NCBI GenBank assembly: GCA_016200725.1
Contig: JACQEE010000204.1
Span: 1 to 12,562 of the forward strand
From: Chloroflexota bacterium
GTDB lineage: Bacteria > Chloroflexota > Dehalococcoidia > SHYB01
Reading direction: 5' to 3'
DNA length: 12,562 nt
The notes under the pieces were generated by a model. It had not been told where the DNA came from. It saw only the letters and a list, made by a program, of their open reading frames with translations, and ran no database searches. The position numbers were made by a program, and so were the translations under genes. Shown here piece after piece: positions 1 through 6,089 of this stretch; the first letter of the stretch is position 1; every line of letters begins with the position of its first letter.

Positions 1-7
1 AGAGGGT

Positions 8-25
8 GCCCGATTCTTATCGGGC
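8..25. repeat. Small inverted repeat at window edge
   Basis: Arms GCCCGAT (8-14) and ATCGGGC (19-25) pair perfectly around the loop TCTT, followed by GGGTGAGG. This resembles the right half of the GTAGGGGCG-type palindromes elsewhere in the window. It lies downstream of the minus-strand dehydrogenase gene, so it could also form a hairpin in that transcript's 3' end. The window edge cuts off its left context. Confidence 0.45.
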
Positions 26-75
26 GGGTGAGGGGTGAGGCCACGCCGTTCACAACGCCACGACCCTGCCACCGA

Positions 76-116
76 CGCCCCTCCACCGAGTAGGGGCGCA
101 TCTGAGATGCGCCCGC
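76..116. repeat. GTAGGGGCG palindromic repeat, copy A (possible terminator)
   Basis: The core at 94-114 is a 21-nt palindrome, GGGCGCATCT / AGATGCGCCC around one central base, preceded by GTAGG and followed by GC. A second, competing pairing joins CGCCCCT (76-82) to AGGGGCG (92-98). It starts 4 bp beyond the stop of the minus-strand dehydrogenase, so the transcript would fold into a strong hairpin there. No clear U tract follows, so a terminator role is only possible. Four related copies occur at 1231-1257, 1308-1334, 2348-2380 and 9893-9918. Confidence 0.6.
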
Positions 117-119
117 CCC

Positions 120-1148
120 CTAATACCCCTTCTGCTTGTCCACCACATTCATCAGCGGCTGGCCGTTCGCGAACCGCTTCAGGTTCTCCGCGAAGAACTT
201 AGCCGCGTTCGTCGCGTAGTCCACGATCGCGCCCGAGGTGTGCGGCGTCACGATCACGTTCGGCATCTCCCACAGCGGGCTCTCCGGCGGCAGCGGCTCC
301 TGCTGGAACACGTCGAGGCCCGCGCCCGCGATGCGCCCTTCCTTGAGCGCGCGCGTCAGCGCCGCCTCATCGACCACGTCGCCGCGCGCCACGTTCACGA
401 AGAAGGCGTTCTTCTTCATCATCGCGATCTCGCGCTCGCCGATCAGGTGTCGCGTCTCCGCCGTCGACGCCACCGCCACCACGATGTAGTCGCACTGTGG
501 CAGCATCTCGTGCAGTTGGTCCGCGCGGTACATCTTGTCGACGTGCGGCGTCGTCTCTGCGCTTGGCGTCCGTCGCGACGCCAGCACGCGCATGCCGAAC
601 GGCTTGCACATCCGCGCCGTCTCCGACCCGATGCGCCCGTAGCCCACCACGCCGAGCGTTTTCCCCGAGAGCGATTCGCCCATGTAGCGCTTCCACGCCT
701 TCGTCGGCGCGTTCACCACGTAGTCCTTCATGTGTTTCGCGTGCATCAGCATCATCGTCACCGCGAACTCGGCGATGTTCAGGCTGCTCCACCCGCCCAG
801 CACCGTGAGCGTGACGTTGCTCTCCATCAGCCCCATGCCGTTCAGGTGATCGATCCCCGCGCCGATCATCTGCACCAACTTGAGCCGCGGCGCGAGTTTC
901 AACAGATCGTTCGGGTAGTCCAGGCCGATGATCGCGTCCGCATCGGCCAGCGCCGCCTTCAACTCTGGCGACACTGGTACCGGGTAGCGCTCGAGTTCGT
1001 TGAGGCGCTTCTTGCGACGCAGGTCCCGCCGCTCCTCCGGCTCGATGTACAGCGCCTTCTTTACGCGCACCCGCGGGTCCGCTGCGGCGACCATCTTCGT
1101 CGCCTCCTCGCTCGATGGCCAGGTAAACACCACATTGATTGGTTGCAC
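120..1148 (-). CDS. D-isomer-specific 2-hydroxyacid dehydrogenase (NAD-dependent)
   Basis: A 342-residue cytosolic oxidoreductase of the D-2-hydroxyacid dehydrogenase family (D-lactate, glyoxylate/hydroxypyruvate and phosphoglycerate dehydrogenase relatives), which interconverts 2-oxoacids and D-2-hydroxyacids with NAD(P)H. The Rossmann motif G169-Y-G171-R-I-G174 is followed by the catalytic set Arg255 (VNVARGD), Glu284 (FQQEP) and His303 (TPHTSG). Length is normal for the family. I chose the GTG at 1148 because AAAGGGG lies six bases upstream and the conserved fold begins there. The frame stays open to 1343, but that part only translates intergenic repeats. It is the last gene of a minus-strand series after ctaB and ctaA, with 191 bp of repeats between it and ctaA, so co-transcription is uncertain. 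The exact substrate cannot be read from the sequence. Confidence 0.93.
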   Translation of the reverse strand: MQPINVVFTWPSSEEATKMVAAADPRVRVKKALYIEPEERRDLRRKKRLNELERYPVPVSPELKAALADADAIIGLDYPNDLLKLAPRLKLVQMIGAGIDHLNGMGLMESNVTLTVLGGWSSLNIAEFAVTMMLMHAKHMKDYVVNAPTKAWKRYMGESLSGKTLGVVGYGRIGSETARMCKPFGMRVLASRRTPSAETTPHVDKMYRADQLHEMLPQCDYIVVAVASTAETRHLIGEREIAMMKKNAFFVNVARGDVVDEAALTRALKEGRIAGAGLDVFQQEPLPPESPLWEMPNVIVTPHTSGAIVDYATNAAKFFAENLKRFANGQPLMNVVDKQKGY

Positions 1149-1163
1149 GCGATCCCCTTTGTC

Positions 1164-1193
1164 ATCCTGACCCCGACATGTCGGGGTCAGGAT
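1164..1193. repeat. Perfect 30-nt palindrome
   Basis: The 15-base left arm ATCCTGACCCCGACA (1164-1178) is exactly complementary to the right arm TGTCGGGGTCAGGAT (1179-1193). On the minus strand it sits directly upstream of the AAAGGGG ribosome binding site (1154-1160) of the dehydrogenase. A transcript from upstream would thus carry a very stable stem ending three bases from the site. It looks like a mobile palindromic repeat, but it could also act as an RNA end stabiliser or terminator. Confidence 0.75.
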
Positions 1194-1230
1194 ATGCGTC
1201 TTCGCTCTTGGTCTGCGTCCCCGCGTCTTC

Positions 1231-1257
1231 GCAGGGGCGACTTGGTGGGTCGCCCGT
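1231..1257. repeat. GTAGGGGCG-type palindromic repeat, copy B
   Basis: GCAGGGGCGACTT is followed by GTGGGTCGCCCGTC. The arms GGGCGAC (1235-1241) and GTCGCCC (1249-1255) pair perfectly around a 7-nt loop. It shares the AGGGGCG left end and CGCCCGTC right end with the other copies, while the variable stem bases differ. Confidence 0.6.
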
Positions 1258-1307
1258 CGGCGCGCAGCATAGCGCGAGTCGAGCCGATGCGCCACGTCGC
1301 GTCTACT

Positions 1308-1334
1308 GTAGGGGCGGATTTCAAATCCGCCCGC
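1308..1334. repeat. GTAGGGGCG palindromic repeat, copy C
   Basis: GTAGG, then GGGCGGATTT (1312-1321), one central C, then AAATCCGCCC (1323-1332), then GC. The geometry is identical to copy A, with a different but still fully complementary stem. It begins immediately downstream of the ctaA stop codon (minus strand, 1340-1342), where it may also affect the 3' end of that transcript. Confidence 0.65.
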
Positions 1335-1339
1335 ACCCT

Positions 1340-2305
1340 TCAAACGCGCCCGCTACCTTGCGCTAGCGCAGCGTCAGATTCTCGGGTAGACGTCGCCTCC
1401 CCATACTGCGCCGTCGCCAGCACCCACAGGCTCACCAGCGCCCACCACACGCTCGCCGCCAGCCCCAGGTGCGCGATGCGTAGACCGTTCGGCAGGTGCT
1501 GGGTGATCGCGAACGCTCCCACGCTCATCTGCGCCGCCACCGTCACCGTCGCCCCGAGCAGCGCGATGCGTATTGGTTTGTTGCTCCCTCGAATCAGCAC
1601 GTGCAGCCACGCGAGCACAATCCCGGCGCCGAGCACCAGCCCCAGCGTTCTATGGAATGTATGCAGCCATTTCGCCGTGTCCGTCGCCGGATGATCGCAG
1701 AGCGGTAGCGTCGTGCAGCCGAAACTGCTCTTCGTCGCCACGATCGACCCGCCGACCATGATGATCGAGATGGCGATGAGGATCAGCGGCAAGACAGGCA
1801 GCCGCGCCTTCGGCTCCTCCCAGTCCTTCGCCAGGATCGTCAGCGCCCCCGCCGTCGTCGCTCCCAGCGCCGACATGCTGAATCCCAGGTGTGCGAGCCG
1901 TACCCAGCCCGAGAGGTCGGTGAGCACCGTCGCGCCGCCGAGCAGCGCCTGCGCCAGGATCAGCACCGACGCCGCGATGAGAAAAAGCGACGCCCTCGGC
2001 GACTCGACGCGTCGCTTGTACAGCACGAAGGCCAGCGCCCACGTCGCCAGCATGGTGATGCCCGCGAACAGCCGGTGCCCGTACTCGATCACCTGCGCCA
2101 CCGACTGCTTCGGCACCACGCCGCCATTGCACAGCGGCCAGTCCGGGCACCCCAGGCCCGACCCCGACACCCGCACCCATGATCCATAGGTGATGAGCCC
2201 CGCCGTCACTGCCGCCAAAACGAGCGCCATCCACCCCAGCGTCCGCAGCGGAATGCTCGCCGAAATTCTCTGAATACGCCCTACCGCGCGCGTGCTCGTA
2301 CTCAC
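1340..2305 (-). CDS. ctaA: Haem A synthase CtaA / COX15
   Basis: A 321-residue integral membrane enzyme that oxidises the C8 methyl group of haem O to a formyl group, giving the haem A needed by aa3/caa3 oxidases. Eight hydrophobic segments can be drawn. The family signature GSWVRVSGSGLGCPDWPLC is present, with Cys53/Cys59, and a second pair Cys197/Cys203 lies in a later outer loop. Haem-ligand histidines sit at the expected spacing: His77 (EYGHR, with Glu74), His139 (LAHLG), His218 (HTFHR) and His279 (IAHLG). The start is a GTG at 2305 with only a weak AAGGCGAG sequence upstream; Met26 is an alternative. It lies 145 bp downstream of ctaB on the same strand, and its product would serve the CoxB-containing oxidase at the right end of the window. 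Stop codon is TGA. Confidence 0.95.
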   Translation of the reverse strand: MSTSTRAVGRIQRISASIPLRTLGWMALVLAAVTAGLITYGSWVRVSGSGLGCPDWPLCNGGVVPKQSVAQVIEYGHRLFAGITMLATWALAFVLYKRRVESPRASLFLIAASVLILAQALLGGATVLTDLSGWVRLAHLGFSMSALGATTAGALTILAKDWEEPKARLPVLPLILIAISIIMVGGSIVATKSSFGCTTLPLCDHPATDTAKWLHTFHRTLGLVLGAGIVLAWLHVLIRGSNKPIRIALLGATVTVAAQMSVGAFAITQHLPNGLRIAHLGLAASVWWALVSLWVLATAQYGEATSTRESDAALAQGSGRV

Positions 2306-2347
2306 TCGGACTCGCCTTCGGTGATGGTCGCCACGCCGCGCCTCTTG

Positions 2348-2380
2348 TGTAGGGGCGTCCGCCTCAGGCGGGTGCCCGTC
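2348..2380. repeat. GTAGGGGCG palindromic repeat, copy D
   Basis: TGTAGGGGCGTCCGCCT is followed by CAGGCGGGTGCCCGTC. The outer GGGC/GCCC and inner CCGCCT/GGCGG segments pair around a short centre. It lies in the gap between ctaB and ctaA, with the same asymmetric ends (TGTAGGGGCG and GCCCGTC) as the other copies. Confidence 0.6.
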
Positions 2381-2413
2381 CTATCCGAGCCTTCCCCAAC
2401 CCATCCCAATCCG

Positions 2414-2444
2414 CTTGGTGTGCTTCGTGTGCTTGGTGGTTAAA
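2414..2444. repeat. Short tandem repeat, three units of about 9 bp
   Basis: CTTGGTGTG, CTTCGTGTG and CTTGGTGGT follow one another and end in TAAA. On the minus strand this reads TTTAACCACCAAGCACACG and onward, a type of intergenic repeat I have seen in unrelated bacterial genomes. It lies just after the ctaB stop codon (minus strand). Its function is unknown. Confidence 0.55.
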
Positions 2445-2450
2445 TCTCTC

Positions 2451-3407
2451 TTACGCCACCGCGTCCGCCACCATGAACCCGAACAGCAGCGCCAGGTACA
2501 GCAGCGAGTACAGATACAGGCTGCGCGCGTCCTTGATGCTCTGGGTTCGCAGCAGCTTCGCCGCTTTCCACAGGAAGACCGCGCCGAGCGCCACCGCGCC
2601 CGAGAGGTAGATGTAGCCGACGCCGTCGACCGTGTAGAACAGCACCGTGATCGCGATCAGCGTCAACGAGTGCAGCATGATCGCCTGCGTCGTCTCGCGC
2701 ACGCCGCGCACCACCGGCAGCATCGGGATGCCCGCCTCGCGGTAGTCCTTCTCCAGCATCAGCGCCAGCGCCCAGAAATGCGGCGGCGTCCAGAAGAAGA
2801 TGATCGCGAACAGGTAGAGCGCCGCGAGGTTGAGGTCGCCGGTCACGGCCGCCCAGCCGACGAGCGGCGGGAACGCGCCCGCCGCTCCGCCGATCACGAT
2901 GTTCTGCGTGCTCGTGCGCTTCAGCCACGAGGTGTAGATGAAGATATAGAAGGCCGTCGCGCTCACCGCAAGCGACGCGCTCAGCACGTTCACCCACGTC
3001 GCCAGGATCGTGAACGCGAGGACGTTGAGCGCGATGCCGAAGACCAGCGCGTTGCGCGGCTCAATCTTCTGGCTTGGCAGTGGACGCTTTCGTGTGCGCG
3101 ACATCATCTGGTCGATGTCGCGGTCCAGGTAGTGGTTCAGCGCGTTCGCCCCGCCCGCCGCCAGCGTTCCGCCGATCATCACCAGCAGCGTCGCCTGGAG
3201 AGGCGGCGCGCCCTTCGCTGCGATGAACATCGCCCCGAGCGCCGTGATCAGCAGCAGCACGATGATGCGCGGCTTCGTCAGCGCCACGTACGCCATCGCC
3301 AACTGTTTTCCCCTCTCCCGTCTGCGGGAGAGGTTGGGTGAGGGTCCGCCCTCCTGCGCCGGTCGGCGTAGCACGGCTGGCGAGTTCATCGCAGTGGAAA
3401 CCTTCAT
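2451..3407 (-). CDS. ctaB: Protohaem IX farnesyltransferase (haem O synthase)
   Basis: A 318-residue polytopic membrane prenyltransferase of the UbiA superfamily that attaches a farnesyl group to protohaem, giving haem O, the substrate of CtaA. The first Asp-rich motif is N91-HYL-D95-RDI-D99 followed by RTRKRPLP. The second is around D221-YREAGIPMLP, and the conserved ALTKPR stretch opens the first membrane helix near residue 42. The ATG at 3407 has an excellent GGGAGG site four bases upstream. The ATG at 3296 (MAYVALTKPR) is nearer the usual family start but lacks a comparable site. With the 3407 start, residues about 19-36 are encoded by an in-frame copy of the CCTCTCCCG-type palindromic repeat, so the cytosolic N-terminal tail is partly repeat-derived. 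First gene of the ctaB-ctaA series. Confidence 0.95.
   Translation of the reverse strand: MKVSTAMNSPAVLRRPAQEGGPSPNLSRRRERGKQLAMAYVALTKPRIIVLLLITALGAMFIAAKGAPPLQATLLVMIGGTLAAGGANALNHYLDRDIDQMMSRTRKRPLPSQKIEPRNALVFGIALNVLAFTILATWVNVLSASLAVSATAFYIFIYTSWLKRTSTQNIVIGGAAGAFPPLVGWAAVTGDLNLAALYLFAIIFFWTPPHFWALALMLEKDYREAGIPMLPVVRGVRETTQAIMLHSLTLIAITVLFYTVDGVGYIYLSGAVALGAVFLWKAAKLLRTQSIKDARSLYLYSLLYLALLFGFMVADAVA
3312..3345. repeat. CCTCTCCCG palindromic repeat, copy 1 (inside ctaB 5' end)
   Basis: Arms CCTCTCCCG (3312-3320) and CGGGAGAGG (3325-3333) pair perfectly around TCTG, followed by the tail TTGGGTGAGGG. The same unit recurs at 3415-3450 and 10037-10072. This copy lies within the first 40 codons of ctaB as started at 3407 and keeps the frame open. 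Confidence 0.8.
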
Positions 3408-3414
3408 TGTTCCT

Positions 3415-3450
3415 CCCTCGCCCGTCTGCGGGAGAGGGTGCAGGGTGAGG
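3415..3450. repeat. CCTCTCCCG palindromic repeat, copy 2 (ctaB leader)
   Basis: CCCTCGCCCG (3415-3424), loop TCTG, CGGGAGAGGG (3429-3438) with a single mismatch, then a tail containing GGGTGAGGGG. In the ctaB transcript this hairpin overlaps the leader directly upstream of the start codon and includes the GAGGG that forms the upstream part of the ribosome binding site. It could therefore influence access to that site. Confidence 0.75.
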
Positions 3451-3545
3451 GGCCGCTCTTCCGACCGCTGCGGCTTAGCATCTCTTGCCTCGCAGGAGAC
3501 AAGGCTCGAACAACGGGGGTGTGAGGCGTCCTGCAAGCATTGCGA

Positions 3546-3554
3546 ATTGTATCA
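3546..3554 (-). promoter_or_regulatory. Possible extended -10 promoter for ctaB
   Basis: On the minus strand TGATACAAT reads as TG-n-TACAAT, an extended -10 element, about 140 bp upstream of the ctaB ATG. No convincing -35 box lies 16-18 bp further upstream. It is the best promoter-like sequence in the gap between the regulator gene and ctaB, but weak evidence on its own. Confidence 0.3.
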
Positions 3555-3627
3555 CAAGCAGCGTCCTACGCATCCGCCGCGACAGGGGGTATTCTTCCTT
3601 GTGGACGCCTGGTCGATCAAGCAACAA

Positions 3628-4527
3628 TCAAGAACTTCTGGCGCTTTGCCCAGCGAGCGAAAGGAATGCTTGCTGCGTCGGCGTGAAGTGGGCATGCCGA
3701 TTGTGCACGACGTAAAGCCAGCGCTGGGATTTGAAGCCCCTGACAGGGATAGACCGTATCGCTCCCGTTGCCACCTCGAGGTCCAAGGCGAAACGAGAGA
3801 GCAGTCCCACTCCCAGGCCTGCCATCACGGCGCGCTTCACCGCCTCGTTGCTGCCGAGTTCCATTGCGACGGTATAACGCACGCCGAGTGAGCGAAGGCT
3901 TTCCTCGGACCACTTCCGCGTCGCCGAACCTGGCTCTCGTACGACGAAGTGCGCGCCCGCCAGATCCTTGGCGCCGATGTTCTTGCGTCGTGCCCACGGG
4001 TGCTTTGGGTCTACGAACAACGCGATCTCATCGAGCCGGAACTGCAGCAACGTCAGGTCGGGGTGCTTGACGGGATCGCCGATGAACCCCAGGTCCACCT
4101 CGCGCTGCGCGAGCGATCGGATGATCACCTGGGTGTTGGCGATGCGCAATTCGACCTCCACCTTGGGGTGGCGTTCCTTGAACGCTCCGATGATGGGCGG
4201 AAGCAGGTAGTCGCCGGGGGTCGTGCTCGCAGCGATTGCAAGGCGTCCCGTTTCCAGACCGAGCAGCGCATCGACACCTCGGCCTAGCGAATCGCCGATG
4301 GCAAAGATTTGCTGGCCGTGCTCGTAGACGAAGCGGCCCACTTCCGTAAGGCGGATGTTGCGCCCCTCGCGCTCGACCAATGGAGCCCCGACCGCACGTT
4401 CGAGGGCCTTCACTTGGGCAGACACCGCCGGTTGGCTGATGTACAGGGACTCGCTGGCTTTCGTGAAGCCTCCGAGTCGGGCCACCGCACAGAAGACCCT
4501 TAACTGGTGGTAATTGAGCTCATCCAT
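3628..4527 (-). CDS. LysR-family transcriptional regulator
   Basis: A 299-residue LysR-type regulator. The N-terminal winged helix-turn-helix covers residues about 5-62, with the recognition region around KASESLYISQPAVSAQVKALE. A linker helix leads into a periplasmic-binding-protein-like effector domain from about residue 90 to 290 (GRLAIAAST..., GLGVGLLS). It resembles the CysL/CbbR branch, but the effector is unknown. The ATG at 4527 is the first Met of the conserved domain. No Shine-Dalgarno sequence precedes it, while a perfect TATAAT ends nine bases upstream, suggesting a nearly leaderless mRNA. It is divergent from the methyltransferase-ABC transporter series, the classic arrangement in which such a regulator controls its neighbour and itself. 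Stop codon is TGA. Confidence 0.93.
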   Translation of the reverse strand: MDELNYHQLRVFCAVARLGGFTKASESLYISQPAVSAQVKALERAVGAPLVEREGRNIRLTEVGRFVYEHGQQIFAIGDSLGRGVDALLGLETGRLAIAASTTPGDYLLPPIIGAFKERHPKVEVELRIANTQVIIRSLAQREVDLGFIGDPVKHPDLTLLQFRLDEIALFVDPKHPWARRKNIGAKDLAGAHFVVREPGSATRKWSEESLRSLGVRYTVAMELGSNEAVKRAVMAGLGVGLLSRFALDLEVATGAIRSIPVRGFKSQRWLYVVHNRHAHFTPTQQAFLSLAGQSARSS

Positions 4528-4542
4528 AATCTTTAGATTATA
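4526..4542. promoter_or_regulatory. LysR-gene promoter -10 with overlapping palindrome (putative operator)
   Basis: ATAATC (4526-4531), spacer TTTA, GATTAT (4536-4541) form a perfect AT-rich inverted repeat in an otherwise GC-rich region. On the minus strand TATAAT occupies 4542-4537, ten bases from the regulator's ATG. The palindrome overlaps both the -10 box and the start codon, fitting an autoregulatory LysR-type site in the divergent intergenic region. No good -35 is visible for either direction. Confidence 0.5.
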
Positions 4543-4621
4543 AACATCCACAGAAACTTGTATTTGTCTTATCTGCGTCTTGGACGCACCATGAGCGGCA
4601 AGACATTTATTGGAGCGTCCC

Positions 4622-5407
4622 ATGACAAGTCACGTAGCCGTGCCCGATGTAGACCAGGACACCCTCCGGTGCGAGATCAGCAAGGAATACGCGGAAGTCG
4701 CGCTGAACCCCGCGAAGGGATTTCACTTCCACACAGGTCGGCCTCTCGCCTCGATGCTTGGCTACAAGGACGAGTGGATCGCCCAAGTCCCTGAGGCGAC
4801 CATCGCTTCCTTTGCCGGGACGGGGAACCCATTCAGTATGAGCGTCCTGCATCGCGGCGAGCGCGTCGTCGACGTCGGCTGCGGCGCGGGCATCGATAGC
4901 CTGATCGCCGGCTCGATGGTTGGTCCGAGCGGTGCAGTTATCGGGGTCGACATGACCCAGGAGATGCTGGACAAGGCCAGCGGCAGTGCGCAGACCTCCG
5001 GCGCGGTTAATGTCACCTTCAAAAAAGGATATGCAGAAGCCCTGCCGGTATCCGACGGGTGGGCTGACGTAGTCATTTCCAACGGCGTGGTGAACCTCGC
5101 TCCCGACAAAGCGCAGGTCTTCCGCGAGATGTTCCGAGTGCTCAAACCGGGCGGACGCCTGCAGATCGGCGACATCATCGTGCAGAAAGCCGTGCCTGAG
5201 TCGGCGAAGAAGAAGATCGATTTATGGACCGGCTGAATCGCCGGCGCTCTGCTGGAAGCAGAGCTCGAAGTGGTGGTGACGGCGGCGGGTTTCTGCGGCT
5301 TTGCGATCGCCTGGCGCGGCGACGTGTTTAGCGATGCGCCACAGTCCTCGAGCGCCGCGAACTTCGGGACCCTTGGCATCAATTTCATGGCAAGGAAGCC
5401 GGCATGA
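4622..5407 (+). CDS. ArsM/UbiE-like SAM methyltransferase with in-frame TGA (candidate selenoprotein or nonsense mutant)
   Basis: A class I methyltransferase related to arsenite methyltransferase and UbiE. The SAM motif is VVDVGCGAG (residues 82-90), with D110 after strand 2 and VLKPGG (173-178). ATG 4622 follows TTGGAG at six bases. Codon 205 (5234-5236) is TGA. Upstream the sequence reads IDLWTG and downstream IAGALLEAEL, so the TGA falls where relatives have Cys (Cys174 of the algal ArsM). The same frame continues for 56 codons of family-like sequence (DAPQSSSAANFG, GINFMARKP) to a TGA at 5405-5407 that overlaps the next gene's ATG. The full product would be 261 residues; ending at codon 205 would give 204. 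A hairpin lies at 5246-5264. The first ArsM cysteine, expected just after the SAM motif, is Ser93 here, so an arsenic substrate is doubtful. Either selenocysteine is inserted or the gene carries a recent Cys-to-stop change. Confidence 0.8.
5234..5236 (+). other. In-frame TGA: candidate selenocysteine codon
   Basis: This TGA replaces a conserved family Cys (one base from TGC) in a frame that otherwise continues intact. TGA is an ordinary stop for ctaA, the LysR gene and the ABC transporter here, so a genome-wide recoding to Trp or Gly is unlikely. No selenocysteine machinery (selA, selB, selC, selD) is within the window to confirm it. Confidence 0.5.
5246..5264 (+). promoter_or_regulatory. Possible bacterial SECIS hairpin
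   Basis: GCTCTGC (5246-5252) pairs perfectly with GCAGAGC (5258-5264) around the 5-nt loop TGGAA. The stem begins 9 nt after the TGA and the loop 17 nt after it, with G as the second loop base. Bacterial SECIS elements are short stem-loops directly downstream of the UGA with a G near the 5' side of the apical loop, and this fits that pattern. It also encodes the conserved residues ALLEAE, so coincidence is possible. Confidence 0.45.
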
Positions 5408-6060
5408 AGGCAGGGCGCGAAGGGATAAAGCGTGCTTTGGACCTTAGAGCCCATTGGAACGAAATCTATAGCAAGAAGCAACCGACGGAAGTGAGCTGGT
5501 ATGAGCCGCGGCCCGCTCCTTCTCTCGATCTGATCCACCAAGCCAACATCGCAAAGAGCGATCCGATTATCGATGTCGGCGCTGGGTCTTCAACGCTGAT
5601 TGATTCCCTCCTCGCAGAGGGGTATACGTCGCTCACGGCGTTGGACATCTCATGCGTCGCTCTGCAGACGGTGAAGGACCGGTTGGGACCCAAGGGGGCA
5701 GATGTACGCTGGGTCGAAGCTGACGTGACCGAGTTTGTGCCAGGTCAAACCTTCTCGCTGTGGCACGACCGAGCAGTATTCCATTTCCTGGTCAGGCCCA
5801 TCGATCGAATGAAGTACCGAGAAGTGCTCACCGGGAGTCTGGCGCCGGGAGGCCATGCGGTCATTGCCACATTCGCGCTCGACGGCCCGGCGCAATGCAG
5901 TGGGCTGCCGGTCGCCCGGTACGACGCTCTGGGGTTGAGCACCGAGTTAGGCCCATCCTTCGAACTCATCACGAGCCTGCCCCACACGCATCTCACTCCG
6001 TGGAATGCGGGGCAGTCATTTCTGTACTGTCATTTCAGAAAAAGGGCCGCGTTCAACTAG
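5404..6060 (+). CDS. Class I SAM-dependent methyltransferase
   Basis: A 218-residue soluble methyltransferase of the small family that opens with HWNEIYSKKQPTEVSWYEPRP (residues 17-37). The SAM-binding motif is IIDVGAGSS (55-63), with acidic D81 following strand 2 and D107 (EADV) further on. Conserved-looking C-terminal features are QCSGLPVARYD (Cys165) and FLYCHF (Cys209). The substrate is unknown. The ATG overlaps the extended stop of the preceding methyltransferase as ATGA. Its AAGGA ribosome binding site, seven bases upstream, lies inside the part of the upstream gene beyond the internal TGA. This layout implies translational coupling and supports the upstream gene being read to its full length. 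The next gene follows after 29 bp. Confidence 0.9.
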   Translation: MKAGREGIKRALDLRAHWNEIYSKKQPTEVSWYEPRPAPSLDLIHQANIAKSDPIIDVGAGSSTLIDSLLAEGYTSLTALDISCVALQTVKDRLGPKGADVRWVEADVTEFVPGQTFSLWHDRAVFHFLVRPIDRMKYREVLTGSLAPGGHAVIATFALDGPAQCSGLPVARYDALGLSTELGPSFELITSLPHTHLTPWNAGQSFLYCHFRKRAAFN

Positions 6061-6089
6061 GGCAATGGGCCCTGGAGGATGAAACCTTT

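Noticed and set aside
1149..1343. N-terminal extension of the dehydrogenase by 65 residues
   Set aside because: The extra residues translate three palindromic repeats, while GTG 1148 has a strong ribosome binding site and begins the conserved fold.
240..1694. 484-codon open frame on the plus strand
   Set aside because: It runs antisense through the dehydrogenase and ctaA, is His/Arg-rich, and spans intergenic repeats. The opposite strand holds genes with complete motifs.
2415..3341. 308-codon open frame on the plus strand
   Set aside because: It is antisense to ctaB, with Arg/Gln/His-rich low-complexity translation and no start signal or motif.
4622..5407. Alternative genetic code with TGA as Trp or Gly
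   Set aside because: TGA is the natural stop for ctaA, the LysR gene and the ABC transporter, and proteins here use TGG and GGN normally. Recoding would have to be local.
5760..6089. Longer N-terminus for the ABC transporter
   Set aside because: This stretch overlaps the second methyltransferase in another frame and has no transporter-like sequence. The ATP-binding domain begins after Met at 6090.
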